In this document: positions 1 through 9,500 of the stretch, one piece after another
Layout of the letters: each line of letters begins with the position of its first letter
Position numbering within the stretch: the stretch's first letter is position 1
DNA from: Spirochaetota bacterium
GTDB lineage: Bacteria > Spirochaetota > Spirochaetia > Treponematales > Breznakiellaceae
Assembly: GCA_023398155.1 (NCBI GenBank)
Contig: JAEWSV010000087.1
Location: forward strand, 1 to 9,516
Reading direction: 5' to 3'
Length of the DNA stretch: 9,516 bases
The notes under the pieces: model-generated
What the model saw: only the letters and a program-made list of their open reading frames with translations
The model's database searches: none
Told to the model about the DNA's origin: nothing
Program-made: the position numbers and the translations under genes

Positions 1-2
1 CC

Positions 3-3000
3 GCTCTCCTGAGCCGCAGGATCGCGGGCAACGCGGACGGGTGGCTGTGGAAACAGGCTGCTTCCGCCGCCTTCGTCCTGCCGCTGCCCGCGGATGCGGC
101 GGGGACGTACAAGATCCGAATCCGCGCGGAAAACAACGCGGGATTGGGAAACGAAGCCGTAGCGGCGTCGGCCTTCAGCGTGGCCACTCCTTCGGGGATG
201 GTCGTGCTGGATCGCGGCCCCTACGTGTCCGCCAAAGAACCGCTCTGGGGTCGCTGGACCTACTACGGGAGCGAGGCGGTGACCGCCTACCGCTACCGGT
301 CGGTGGACTCGAAGGGCCGAACGAGCCCGTGGCTCGAAACGGAAAAGCAGGAAGCGTATCTCGACATCTCCTTGGAGAGCGGGTTCACCTACGCGATCGA
401 GGCCCAGGCCGTGTTCGAAGGCGGCGGTACGTCGGCGATCGGGAGGAGCGCGGGCGCGCTCGCGGACGGGACCGCGCCCCTCTTCGACGCGGAGTCGGGA
501 CTCCGGGTCCCGGTCGCCTGCGCCTCCTCCGGCCTGAAGCTGGGCTGGAAGGCTGCGGACGACGAATCCGGCATCGCGCGGATCGAGGCGCGGGTGGAGC
601 GGGTCGACGGAACGGGCGGCGTGGAAGTCGCGGCCGCCTGGGCGGATCTGCCGGCGAGCGCGAGCATGGAAGGGTATTCCCTGAACTTGCGGACGGGCAG
701 CGGAGCCGACGCGCTCCGCGGCGGCGATCGCGTCTACCTGCGCCTGCGGGCGACGAACGGGGCGGGGGAGACGAGCGAGCTCCGGAGCCGTCCGATCAAG
801 ATCGACGATACGCCGCCGCCGGTGCCGGTGGTCATGGACCAGGGCGAGGCGGTGAATACCGCCCAGGACTTGGCGGCCGATTGGAGATGGACGGAGGCCG
901 ACGCCGAGAGCGGCACGGTCAAATACGAGTGGGGCGTGACGAAGACGCCGCGGAACCTCGCCTCGGTCGTATGGCACGACGCGGAGGGCGGGACGAGCGC
1001 CGTCGCGGGGGCGGCGGAAGCGCCGCGGGCGCATCGGGACGTCGTTTACTTCGTGGTCCGCGCGACCAACGGAGCGGGCCTTTCGAGCGTGGGAACGAGC
1101 GACGGCATCGTGTGCGACGACACGGCGCCCAACGTCGCGAAGGTCCTGCTCCTCGTCGGCGACGGCGCGGACGACGTCCAATATACGGCGACCAAAGAAA
1201 ACGTCCGCTTGTACGTGGACGCCGTGGAGGACCTCACCGGCATGAGCTATACGGCCGAGGCAGGGGACCTGGACGCGGCGCTCAAGACCTGGAAAAAACG
1301 GGAGGGCTCCACGCCCTACGTCTCCGCGGAGCCCTACTTCGCGTTCGGCGGACAGGCCCCGATCGCGGAAGGGAAGATCACGATGTTCCGCGCGGAGTGC
1401 CTGAACGAGGCGGGACTCGCTGAATACGGCTATTCCGGCGGCGTCGTCTACGACGGGACGAATCCCGCGATCGGCGCGGTCCGCGGTGCCGTCGATGCCG
1501 CGGCGGCGCGCTTCGACTGGGACTATACGGCAGCTTCTCCCATCGACCATTTCTCGGTCGCATTGGTGAAGGCGGGGACGAATCCCGCTTCGGCCGCGTG
1601 GAAATCGGTGGGGAGCGAGGCCTACTACGAGCTTCCCCTTTCCGGCCTCGCGGACGGCAGCTACCGGCTCTACGTGAAGGCGTACGCGAAGAGCGGCAGG
1701 GCGAGCGCGGCCTGGGGCATGAGCGAGCCGATCGTGATGGATCGGACGCCGCCCGCGCTGACGACGACGCGGTTCCCGGTCTACGCTTCAAGTTCCGTGG
1801 CGGTCTACGCCGAAGCCGCGGACGCGGAATCGGGTATACGCGAATGGCAGTACAGCGTCGGGACGACGACGGATCCCTACGCGTACACGCTCGGGTGGGT
1901 CGGCGCGGCGGCCGGCGGCGCGCTCGACGCGACGATCGCGTTCGACGCGCTCAATGGTCCGGTGCGCGACGGCTCTTTCCTCTATGTGCGCGTTCGGGCG
2001 CGCAGCGGCGCCGGTGCGTGGACGGGAGCCGCCTCGAGCGGCGCCATCCTCATCGACAAGACGCCGCCCGCTCCGCCCGCGGTGACGATCCCCCGCTACA
2101 GCCGGAGCGCGACTTCGATAGAAGGAATTACGTTCAGTTCGATCGACGCCGAGAGCGGGTTCACCGCGTTCAGGGTCGGCATCGAAGGCGCGGACGGGTC
2201 GATCCAATGGCGGACTGTGGCCGCGGAGCGCGCGCCGGGGAGCCTGTCCGTGGCCGCCTACGCGGCCGAAGGCCTCGCGCTCGCGGAGGCCGCGTCCTAT
2301 TCGGTCCTCGTGGGGGCCCGGAACGGCGCGGGGGACTGGTCGGCGAATGTACGGGCGGGGCCGGTCACCGTGGACACGATAGCGCCGACGATCGGTTTTG
2401 AAGCGGAAGCGGGCGAGATCGCCTTCAACGCTCCGCCGCGGAACGTCTCTTACACCTTAAGCGAGGCGGCGACCGTCTCGTTCGCGATGACCTGTCCCGA
2501 CGGCAGCGTGGAGGAATCGGAGCTGACGCTCGATGCGGGGCCGCACGCCTATGCCTTTACGGACGCCGTTGCGGGAACCTACTGGCTCGACGCGGAGCTC
2601 GCGGACCCGGCCGGTAACCGCGGCAACCTGGGCGGCGGCCGGAAGCGGCAGCGGATCCGCGTGAACGCGGCGCCGACGATCGTACTGGAAGATTCCTCGA
2701 CCACGCCCGGCAAGCCGCACGGCCTCACCGCTCAGGTCGTCGATCCCGACGGGGACGAGCCGCTCGCGTTCCGGTGGGACTTCGGCGACGGGACCGGACC
2801 GGAGACTGCCGCGAACCGCTCGATGGTCCATCGATACTACCACTCCACGGAGAAGGCGGAGCGGAGCGAATACGAAGTGACGCTCACCGTCACCGACGCG
2901 CTCGGGAAGTCGGCGACGGCCTCGGCGCGCGTCGTCGTGGAGAACACGCGGAGCGGTCCGCTCTACGCCGACGAACATTGGTCGCTCTCGCGGATCCTGG

Positions 3001-3512
3001 ACGGTGACGTTACCGTCGGCGCGGGACTCACGCTTACCGTCGCGCCGGGAACTGTCGTGTCGGTCGGCGGGGAATCGGCGGAAACGTACGCGGCTGCCCT
3101 CATCGTGGATGGAACGCTCAACGCCCCGAACGTCCGCTTCCAGACGCGCTTCCCGGGCTTCTATTGGAAGGGAATCCTGCTCTCAGGCCGCGCCGATCTT
3201 TCGGGCTCGACGATCGCCCAGGCGGAGCGGGGCCTCGCCGCCATGGCGGGCAGCTCCGCGACCTTAGTCGGCACCTCCTTCCTCGACAACCGCATCGGCC
3301 TCCACGCCCACAGCGCATCGCTCCTCATCGACTCCTGCTTCTTCAGGAGGAACGAGCGGTACGGCGTCAAGGAAGATGCGGGGGCGCGGGTCGTCGTGCG
3401 CGGGAGCCGTTTCGGCGGCAATGCCCACGACTATTACGACGAAGAGAAGACCGTTCTGGACGTCCGGGCCCTGAACGGCCTGGCCGGGAACTCCGGGAAT
3501 AGCGAGGAATAG
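3..3512 (+). CDS. Large exported Ig-like/PKD/beta-helix repeat protein (5' partial)
   Basis: The frame is open from the first bases of the window to TAG at 3510-3512, giving 1169 visible residues; the true start lies upstream. A TTG at 144 could pass for a start, but the upstream residues already continue the same Ig-like pattern (IRAENNAG just before it), so it is internal. From N to C the protein has about eight diverged Ig/fibronectin-type modules (to about 2660), a PKD domain (about 2664-2945, core WDFGDG at 2775-2792) and a right-handed beta-helix to the C-terminus. Modules share D-E/A-ESG, a Trp strand, R-A-x-NGAG and a closing D-x-T-x-P linker. Such arrays are known as extracellular stalks and adhesive or carbohydrate-binding scaffolds. 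No catalytic residues, membrane segment or sorting signal is visible, and the end is hydrophilic (NSGNSEE). The specific role is unknown. It is probably co-expressed with the RHS gene 5 bases downstream. Confidence 0.93.
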   Translation, partial: ALLSRRIAGNADGWLWKQAASAAFVLPLPADAAGTYKIRIRAENNAGLGNEAVAASAFSVATPSGMVVLDRGPYVSAKEPLWGRWTYYGSEAVTAYRYRSVDSKGRTSPWLETEKQEAYLDISLESGFTYAIEAQAVFEGGGTSAIGRSAGALADGTAPLFDAESGLRVPVACASSGLKLGWKAADDESGIARIEARVERVDGTGGVEVAAAWADLPASASMEGYSLNLRTGSGADALRGGDRVYLRLRATNGAGETSELRSRPIKIDDTPPPVPVVMDQGEAVNTAQDLAADWRWTEADAESGTVKYEWGVTKTPRNLASVVWHDAEGGTSAVAGAAEAPRAHRDVVYFVVRATNGAGLSSVGTSDGIVCDDTAPNVAKVLLLVGDGADDVQYTATKENVRLYVDAVEDLTGMSYTAEAGDLDAALKTWKKREGSTPYVSAEPYFAFGGQAPIAEGKITMFRAECLNEAGLAEYGYSGGVVYDGTNPAIGAVRGAVDAAAARFDWDYTAASPIDHFSVALVKAGTNPASAAWKSVGSEAYYELPLSGLADGSYRLYVKAYAKSGRASAAWGMSEPIVMDRTPPALTTTRFPVYASSSVAVYAEAADAESGIREWQYSVGTTTDPYAYTLGWVGAAAGGALDATIAFDALNGPVRDGSFLYVRVRARSGAGAWTGAASSGAILIDKTPPAPPAVTIPRYSRSATSIEGITFSSIDAESGFTAFRVGIEGADGSIQWRTVAAERAPGSLSVAAYAAEGLALAEAASYSVLVGARNGAGDWSANVRAGPVTVDTIAPTIGFEAEAGEIAFNAPPRNVSYTLSEAATVSFAMTCPDGSVEESELTLDAGPHAYAFTDAVAGTYWLDAELADPAGNRGNLGGGRKRQRIRVNAAPTIVLEDSSTTPGKPHGLTAQVVDPDGDEPLAFRWDFGDGTGPETAANRSMVHRYYHSTEKAERSEYEVTLTVTDALGKSATASARVVVENTRSGPLYADEHWSLSRILDGDVTVGAGLTLTVAPGTVVSVGGESAETYAAALIVDGTLNAPNVRFQTRFPGFYWKGILLSGRADLSGSTIAQAERGLAAMAGSSATLVGTSFLDNRIGLHAHSASLLIDSCFFRRNERYGVKEDAGARVVVRGSRFGGNAHDYYDEEKTVLDVRALNGLAGNSGNSEE
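183..2660 (+). repeat. Array of about eight degenerate Ig/FN3-like modules in gene 1
   Basis: Protein-level repeats of roughly 95-115 residues, with approximate boundaries at 183, 480, 822, 1131, 1467, 1749, 2067 and 2391. The junctions read DGTAP, DDTPPP, DDTAP, DGTNP, DRTPP, DKTPP and DTIAP. Most units carry an acidic ESG turn early (for example near 567, 906, 1827 and 2151) and a W strand after a Y-x-V-G-T-T-like segment. They close with a VRA-x-NGAG-like strand (748, 1060, 2317). The last unit is the most diverged: it lacks the ESG turn and resembles a bacterial Ig-like module ending in DPAGN. The repeats have diverged at DNA level, so recent tandem duplication is unlikely. Module edges are judged by eye. 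Confidence 0.8.
2664..2945 (+). other. PKD domain of gene 1
   Basis: The segment opens with N-A-A-P-T, has D-P-D-G-D, then the hallmark WDFGDG at 2775-2792, a H-R-Y-Y strand and a closing V-T-L-T-V-T-D strand. This is the canonical PKD order. PKD domains are beta-sandwich spacers common in secreted bacterial enzymes and surface proteins, and they often sit next to binding or catalytic modules. Here it links the Ig array to the beta-helix. Confidence 0.9.
2946..3509 (+). other. C-terminal right-handed beta-helix of gene 1
   Basis: After a W-S-L-S-x-I strand come V-T-V-G-x-G-L-T-L and A-P-G-T-V-V, then V-D-G-T-L-N-A and Y-W-K-G-I-L-L. This is the usual entry of right-handed parallel beta-helix proteins. 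Short coils follow, with regularly spaced small and aliphatic residues and the pattern S-x-F-x-x-N-x-x-G (around 3279-3300, 3327-3366 and 3405-3430). The family includes pectate-lyase-like enzymes and non-enzymatic adhesins. I see no lyase active-site signature. With about six to eight coils it is short and may be a binding cap rather than an enzyme. Confidence 0.75.
3504..3509 (+). promoter_or_regulatory. Ribosome-binding site of the RHS gene
   Basis: GAGGAA lies 8 bases before the ATG at 3518 and inside the last sense codons of gene 1. A second, weaker AGGAA at 3511-3515 is too close to the start (2 bases). The position supports ATG 3518 as the start and suggests that translation of gene 2 is coupled to termination of gene 1. 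Confidence 0.8.
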
Positions 3513-3517
3513 GAACC

Positions 3518-3589
3518 ATGAAAAAGGCTATCGCGATCGTATCGATCATAGCGTTCGGGCTTTTGGCGTGGCTCCCCGCCGTCGCCGCC
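3518..3589 (+). other. Sec signal peptide of the RHS protein
   Basis: Residues 1-24 have a short basic start (MKK), a hydrophobic core of about 15 residues (A4 to L19), a proline at 20 and A-V-A-A before E25, a standard signal peptidase I site. There is no lipobox cysteine, so a lipoprotein is unlikely. The mature protein should cross the inner membrane by Sec. Confidence 0.88.
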
Positions 3590-6500
3590 GAGATCCGCGT
3601 TCTCCCTATCGAGGAAGCCGTCGCGTCCGCGACCACTTCTCCCGTCGCGCCCCCCGTATACGCGATCGACGGGGACGCGGGAACCTCCTGGAGCCTCGAT
3701 CCCGCAGCGGAGAGCGGCCGGCTGGAGCTGCGGCCGTCTTCCGGCATCCTCGTGTACGGCCTGGAGTTGGACGGACGGCTCGCGGAGGGCGCCTCATTGG
3801 CGATCTCCTACCTCGACGTGGACGGGATGAAGCGGCCCTTCGCGGGCGGCTTCGTCTCCTCGCTTCCGCTCACGGTGAGCCTGGACCTCTCGTACGAACG
3901 GGCCGTCGCGAAGGCCATCGTCATCGAGCTCGCGCAAAGCGCCGGCGGCGGTTCGGCGATCCGGGAAGTCCGCGTCATCGGCGAACGGGCGGATGAGGCG
4001 TCCCGCCTCATCGAGCCCGAATCGATCGAGGCGAGCGAGTCCACGAGCGCCTACTACCCGGAAGCCTACCTCTTCGACGGGAATCCGCGGACCGAGTGGC
4101 GTTCGTCGCGGGCGAGTGTATTCGAGTCGATTCCGCGCTCTGTCGATGAGCGTTTCCGGAAGTGGCACGAGCGGCGCGCGCGCGGATGGTGGCGGCCGGA
4201 CCAATGCGAAGTCATCGCGCGGCTCGGCTTTTCAAGGATTCTCGATTCGGTCCGCGTGTACGTATCGGATGATCTGGACGGGGACGTCGAGATCGAGACC
4301 TCGCTCGCGGGCTCGGCCTGGAAGCGGCTCGGGAGGATCGGGGAACGGAGCTCCGCGGGTTGGTACGAATTCGACGGCGGCGGAAAGGAGGCGGACGCGG
4401 TGCGCGTCGTCCACGGCGGGCGGCGCGGCCAGGCGGCGGGCATCGGCGAAGTGGAGATCCGGGGCCGCGGGGGCCCGGCCGGCGACGCGTACGCGGCCAT
4501 CGGGAGCGCGGGGCCGCTCGCGTTCTCCGCTCCCCTCGACTATTGTTTCGAGGTCGACCGATCGGCCGGCGGCCTCACGCTCGAGATTGGGATGGCCGCG
4601 GAGACGGCGGGTGATCTCGCGATCGATCTCAACGGCACGCGGCGTACGCTCGCCCTCCGGTCGACCATGGAGGGGACGGCCCTCTACGCCCTAGCCGTCG
4701 GGCCGCAGGAAATTTGGGAAGGGACGAATTTCCTCCGCATCGTGCCGAGGACGAGTCCGGACGAGCTCCGTTTTGGCCGGCTGCGCACGGAGCGCGGCCG
4801 GGAGCCGGTATCCTTCGCGCTTAGCGACGGCGCCCTCGACGGCCATTTCCTGACCGATAGCGGGCTGGCAGAGGAGACGGTTTACGCCCTGGACGGGGAA
4901 GCCGAACTCCGCGCGGTGGAAGCGTACTCCGTGAACGGCCAGTTCCCGGAACTCTTCGTGCCGGACCGGCGCGGCTGGAAGCAGGTGCCGCTCACCCGCA
5001 GGGAAGGGATCCGCGGCGTCTACGAGACTAAAGCGGAGACCGATAGAATCAAGGTAAAACCCGCGGGTTCTCGGATCGCCGAGCTCCGCGTCTCGGGGAG
5101 CCGCACCCTGGATCGCGCGCCGGTCGTGACGCTCCTCTCGCCGCAGTCGCTGCGCGGCGGACTGCCGCGTCTCCCGCACGGGGACTACTTCATCGGCTTC
5201 GTGGACAATCCGGCTTCTCGGGTGTCGGTGAACGGCCGGCGCGTGCCGACCACCGGGCACTATTTCTGGGCCACGCCGAGCCTCTTCGGCGAGAGCGAGG
5301 ACGGCCTCGTGACGATAGAGGCGACGGCGACCGATGCGCGCGGCCGTACCGGGCGCGCTTCGGCTACGGTCTTCGTCGGCGACACGGAAGGCATCGAGCT
5401 GGATCAAGAGGACGATATCTACTATGCCGCTTCCTCCTGGACGGTGAGCGGCTCCTGCCGCCTGCATCAGGCGGAGATCCGCGTGAACGGGACGCCCGCG
5501 CGGATGAGCGGTAGGCGCTTCACGGCGACGGTCCAACTTGAAGGTGGCCTCAACACGGTGGCCGTGGAAGCCGTGAACCGGCGGACGGGGAGGCCAGTCG
5601 CCGTGGCCTACCGCAGGGTGGTGAAGGCGAGTTCGCCGCTCGAGCTCTCCGTGGCCCGCCCCGAGCTCGGCGCCTACACGAGGGAGGCTTCCGTTTCCGT
5701 GAAGGGCCGCGTCCTCGGCGCGGGAACGCCGACGGTGACCGTCGCGGGAACGACGTGGGCGGTGAAGGGCAACGAGTTCGCGAGCGGCCCGATCGCGCTC
5801 GGCGAAGGGATGAATCGGATCGAAGTCGTCGCCGTGGACGAACTCGGCAGGCGGCAGACCACGACCGCGGTCGTGCACCGAGACGGCGCTCGGCCCGTCG
5901 TCCGGGTTCTCAACCCCGCCGACGGAACCGCTCTTCCTTCCGGAGCCGTGGTCGTCGCGGGCACGGTGGAGGACGCGGGGCCGACGTACTTATTCGTGAA
6001 CGGCGTCGCCATCGATCACGAAGCGACCTCGTTCTCCGTGACTCTCCCCTACGCCGAGGGGTCGCGGCGCGCGACCGTAGCCGCGATCGACGCGGCGGGC
6101 AACGCGAGCGGGACGATCACGGTGAGCTTCACCGTCGACCTCACCCAGCCCGAGCCGTTCACCGTCACCGCGGCCCCCGCGGATTGGACGAGCGACGCGC
6201 GGCCGGTGATCAGCTTCTCCGCGGCCGACGGACCGAGCGGTATTGCCCGCTACGAGGTCTGCCAGGACGGCGAGACTTGGACGGAAGTGCAGAGCCCGTA
6301 CCGTCTTCAGGTCCTGGGCGACGGCGAACGCGACATCTTCGTGCGCGCGGTCGATAGGGCGGGGAACACCCGGCTTTCCTCGACGCTGGTCTTCATCGAT
6401 ACGACGCCTCCGGGAGAACCGCCTTCGCTGGAGGCGACGCCGGGCAAGGACTTCATCCGTCTGGAGTGGTCGAGCCCGACCGAGGACACGCGGAGCTACC

Positions 6501-9500
6501 GGGTGACGCGGACTCCCGCCTTCGACGGGGGCGACCTCTCGGTGTCGGAAACGACCTGCGTCGACGCGAGCGCGATCCCCGGAGAGACATACGCGTACTC
6601 CGTGGCCGCCGTCGACCGGGCGCTGAACGTGGGTCCCGCCCACGAGGTCGCCGCGCGGTGCGGCGTCGCCGCGACCGAGTACACGCAGGAAGCGGGCAGC
6701 GTCGTTCGGTACGATGACGTGAACCTCCTGATCCCGCCCCATGCGCTGTCCGCCGAAGTGTCCAAGTTCGCCGTCTTCGAGGTCGAATCCCCCGCGATGC
6801 GGGAAGAGGCCGCGAACCCCGTCATCGGGCCCATCTACGACTTCGCCGCGATCAAGACGGTCGACGGCGTGGATACCGTGGTGAACGACGTCGCCTTCGA
6901 TAAGGAAGTCCTCGTCCAGATATCCTACGATCCTGCCCTCCTGCCGACGGAAGGGGCGGAAGACTTCCTCGGCGTCTTCTACTACGACACGCAGTGGGGC
7001 GCCTGGTTCCGGATGCCGAACGCGGCGATCGATGCCGAGGCGCACACGATCTTCTTCTCCACGGACCACTTCACGTCGTTCAGCGTCCAGGCTACGGCCG
7101 CGGACGACCTTTCGCCCCAGGAACTGCGCGAATCCCCGTATTCGCCCTCCGCGACGAAGGTCAAGCACGAGAAGCTGAGCGTCTCCCCGCAGGGCGGCGG
7201 CGTCTCCACGGCGATGACGGAACTGACGCTGCCGGGCCCGAACGGCTTCGACTTCGTCCTCCGCCGCGTCTACGACTCGGGCACCGCGCGCCGCGACGCG
7301 CGTTATCTCTCGAGCTTGGCGACGGTCGGAGGAGGATTAACGGGTAGGACGCCCACCGCTGCCGATTACGATGCGCTCTTTGACCGGATCAAGAGCGACG
7401 CCCTCACGAAGTCCGACCGGAACGTGCGCGACCGGATTAGGAAGATCCGCATCGCGGACGGAGACTACGCGTACTCCATGGGGCTCGGTTGGAGGCTCGA
7501 CCTCCCCTACATACGACGGTCGAGTGGCGACTACATCCTCCGCGCGCCCGGCGGCGGCGAGTACTCGATAACCTCGCACATGAAGTTCGTCTCGTCGTCC
7601 GGTACCGGCGATGACCGCACGCTCAAGCTGGAACTCCACGAGGACAAGGATCTCACCCTCTACGTCAACCAGCGACGGCATGAGGAATTCGTCTTCCTCT
7701 ACGGTACGCAAGTCGATTGGCGCCTTTCCGGTTGGAAACTCGTGGAGAAGGACGGTACGACGTATCTCTTCGACAAGACAGGCCGATTAACCGAGATCGC
7801 CGACCCAAGCGGGCATTCCAAGATCTCTGTCGCGTATGATGATCAGTGCAGGATCCAAACTATTACCGACGCGCGCAATCGCGTACTCACGTTCTCATAT
7901 CGAAACGGTGACGGCAGTGAGGACGGTTTCGGAACGCCCTACATCTCCACGATAAAGATCGCCGGCGCCGAAGATCCGTTCCCCCGGGCCATCGAATATA
8001 CGCGCGGCGATCGCCTGACCCTTTCCAAAGCGAGCGATCTCGGCGGACGGAACTTCACCTATACGATGAGTTCTCCGCGGTACCTGACTTCCGGCGGCGT
8101 CTCCGCGACGGTGAGCGCCGATACCCTGCTTGAAACGTACGAGATGAAAGGCACGGAAACCGCGGGTAAGATCCTCGGGAAGGACACGATTACGCTCCAA
8201 GGCAAGAGCTCGCTCGAGTATGTCGCCCTGATGGAGTCGGCCTTCGGTCCGGGGATCGGGTTTTTCGACGTCGATTACCGCATTGAGAGCGTCGCCCTGA
8301 CCGAGGATAGCAAGTCCATCCTCGGCAAGTTGAAAGCCTCCACGGAGAGTCAGTCGTTCATCATCGACAATCGCATCACCGCCGCTTCCTTGAAGATATT
8401 CGATAGCAATCCGACGATCACCGAGTCGAATGGAACGTTCACCTTTAGCCCACCGCCGATACGGACAACGACCTTCGCCTACGACTTCGCGTTCCGCGGC
8501 GAGGGGCAGAGTTCCAACATCAAAACGGTCGTCGACGATGGTCGTACGCGGACGACCTACGCGTACGATTCTGTGATGAAGAAGTACAAGCGGATCTCGC
8601 CCGAGATCGACGAAGACGATCCGAATCTCGCTTCCAAGGTGACGGAGCACACGCCATATCTCACGACGAAGCGGGTTCTCGGGCTCAATGGCGAAGGGAC
8701 GCTGGAGACGACGAGCTACGCCTACGATGCGGACTGGCTGCGCGTGAAACAGATCGTAGATAGCCGGTCCGATACGCTCAAGAAGACGCGCGACTACGCA
8801 TACGACGTCTGGGGTAACGTGGTAACGGAAACGACCACGATGACGGCCACGACGAGCGGCGCGGCAGTCGTCACGCGGACGACGATATCGGAGTACCTGA
8901 ATTGTCCGGCCTCGCCCTCGGCGGATTTCGCCGGTTGGCCGTTGGGCGCCTCCGCGCGGAGCGCTGTACCCGCCGACACGCACAACCTCCTTTTCAGGAG
9001 GAAGGAGACGAGCAGCGGAACAAGTCCGGCCCGGTACGAATATGCGGCCTACGACGGCACGGGCCGCCTCACCGAGAGCGCACGTTACCGCGACGGGGCG
9101 TGGCGGCGCACGGATTACACGTATGATGCCGTTGAGAAGGAGATAAAAACGATCACCTCTCCCGGGGGCCACGTGACCGATTTCACGTACGGGAAAGAGG
9201 AGAAGGACGAGGCCGGTGTAAAATACGAACATCGAAAAGTCACGCGCACCGAAACGGACGTCCTCCAGGCAGACGGGACGATCTTGAGCATCGAGTCGTC
9301 CACGGTGTTCCACACGAACTCTGGGGAGAAGATCGCCGAGACCGACGGCCGGGGATTCACGACCGCCTATGTGTATGACGCCCTGGGGAGACTCAAGAAG
9401 GTCGATAAACCAGGCGATGAAAACGAGAGCGGAGCCGCCGAGATCACCCCAACCTACAATGATTCTGCCGACGCGACGCTCACCGTCACGACGGTGGACG

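Noticed and set aside
144..146. TTG as the start of gene 1
   Set aside because: The frame is open and protein-like back to base 3, with an Ig-type strand just upstream, so this is an internal leucine codon.
41..1423. Forward open frame of 460 codons overlapping the start of gene 1
   Set aside because: Its translation is Arg/Gly-rich with no domain pattern, and it lies in another frame of the clearly coding gene 1. Open stretches like this are expected at high GC.
1598..2401. Forward open frame of 267 codons inside gene 1
   Set aside because: Arg-rich out-of-frame reading of the Ig array with no ribosome-binding site or domain pattern.
3513..3517. Promoter or terminator between the two genes
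   Set aside because: Only five bases separate them; there is no room for either, and the RBS lies within gene 1.
3518..4480. Type VI secretion PAAR or VgrG-linked N-terminus of the RHS protein
   Set aside because: The N-terminus is a Sec signal peptide followed by discoidin-like domains; no PAAR-like or transmembrane-pair region is seen.
4691..5878. Reverse-strand open frame of 395 codons
   Set aside because: It is exactly in register with the sense codons of gene 2. In that register a stop needs a sense TTA, CTA or TCA codon, which are rare here; it ends at the CTA codon at 4691. The translation is Arg/His-rich without domains.
5990..7168. Reverse-strand open frame of 392 codons
   Set aside because: Same register effect: it ends at the sense TTA codon at 5990, and the opposite strand encodes recognisable Ig, FN3 and ZU5-like domains.
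7895..9313. Reverse-strand open frame of 472 codons
   Set aside because: Same register effect, ending at the sense TCA codon at 7895. The sense strand encodes clear YD repeats, so the reverse frame is an artefact of codon choice.
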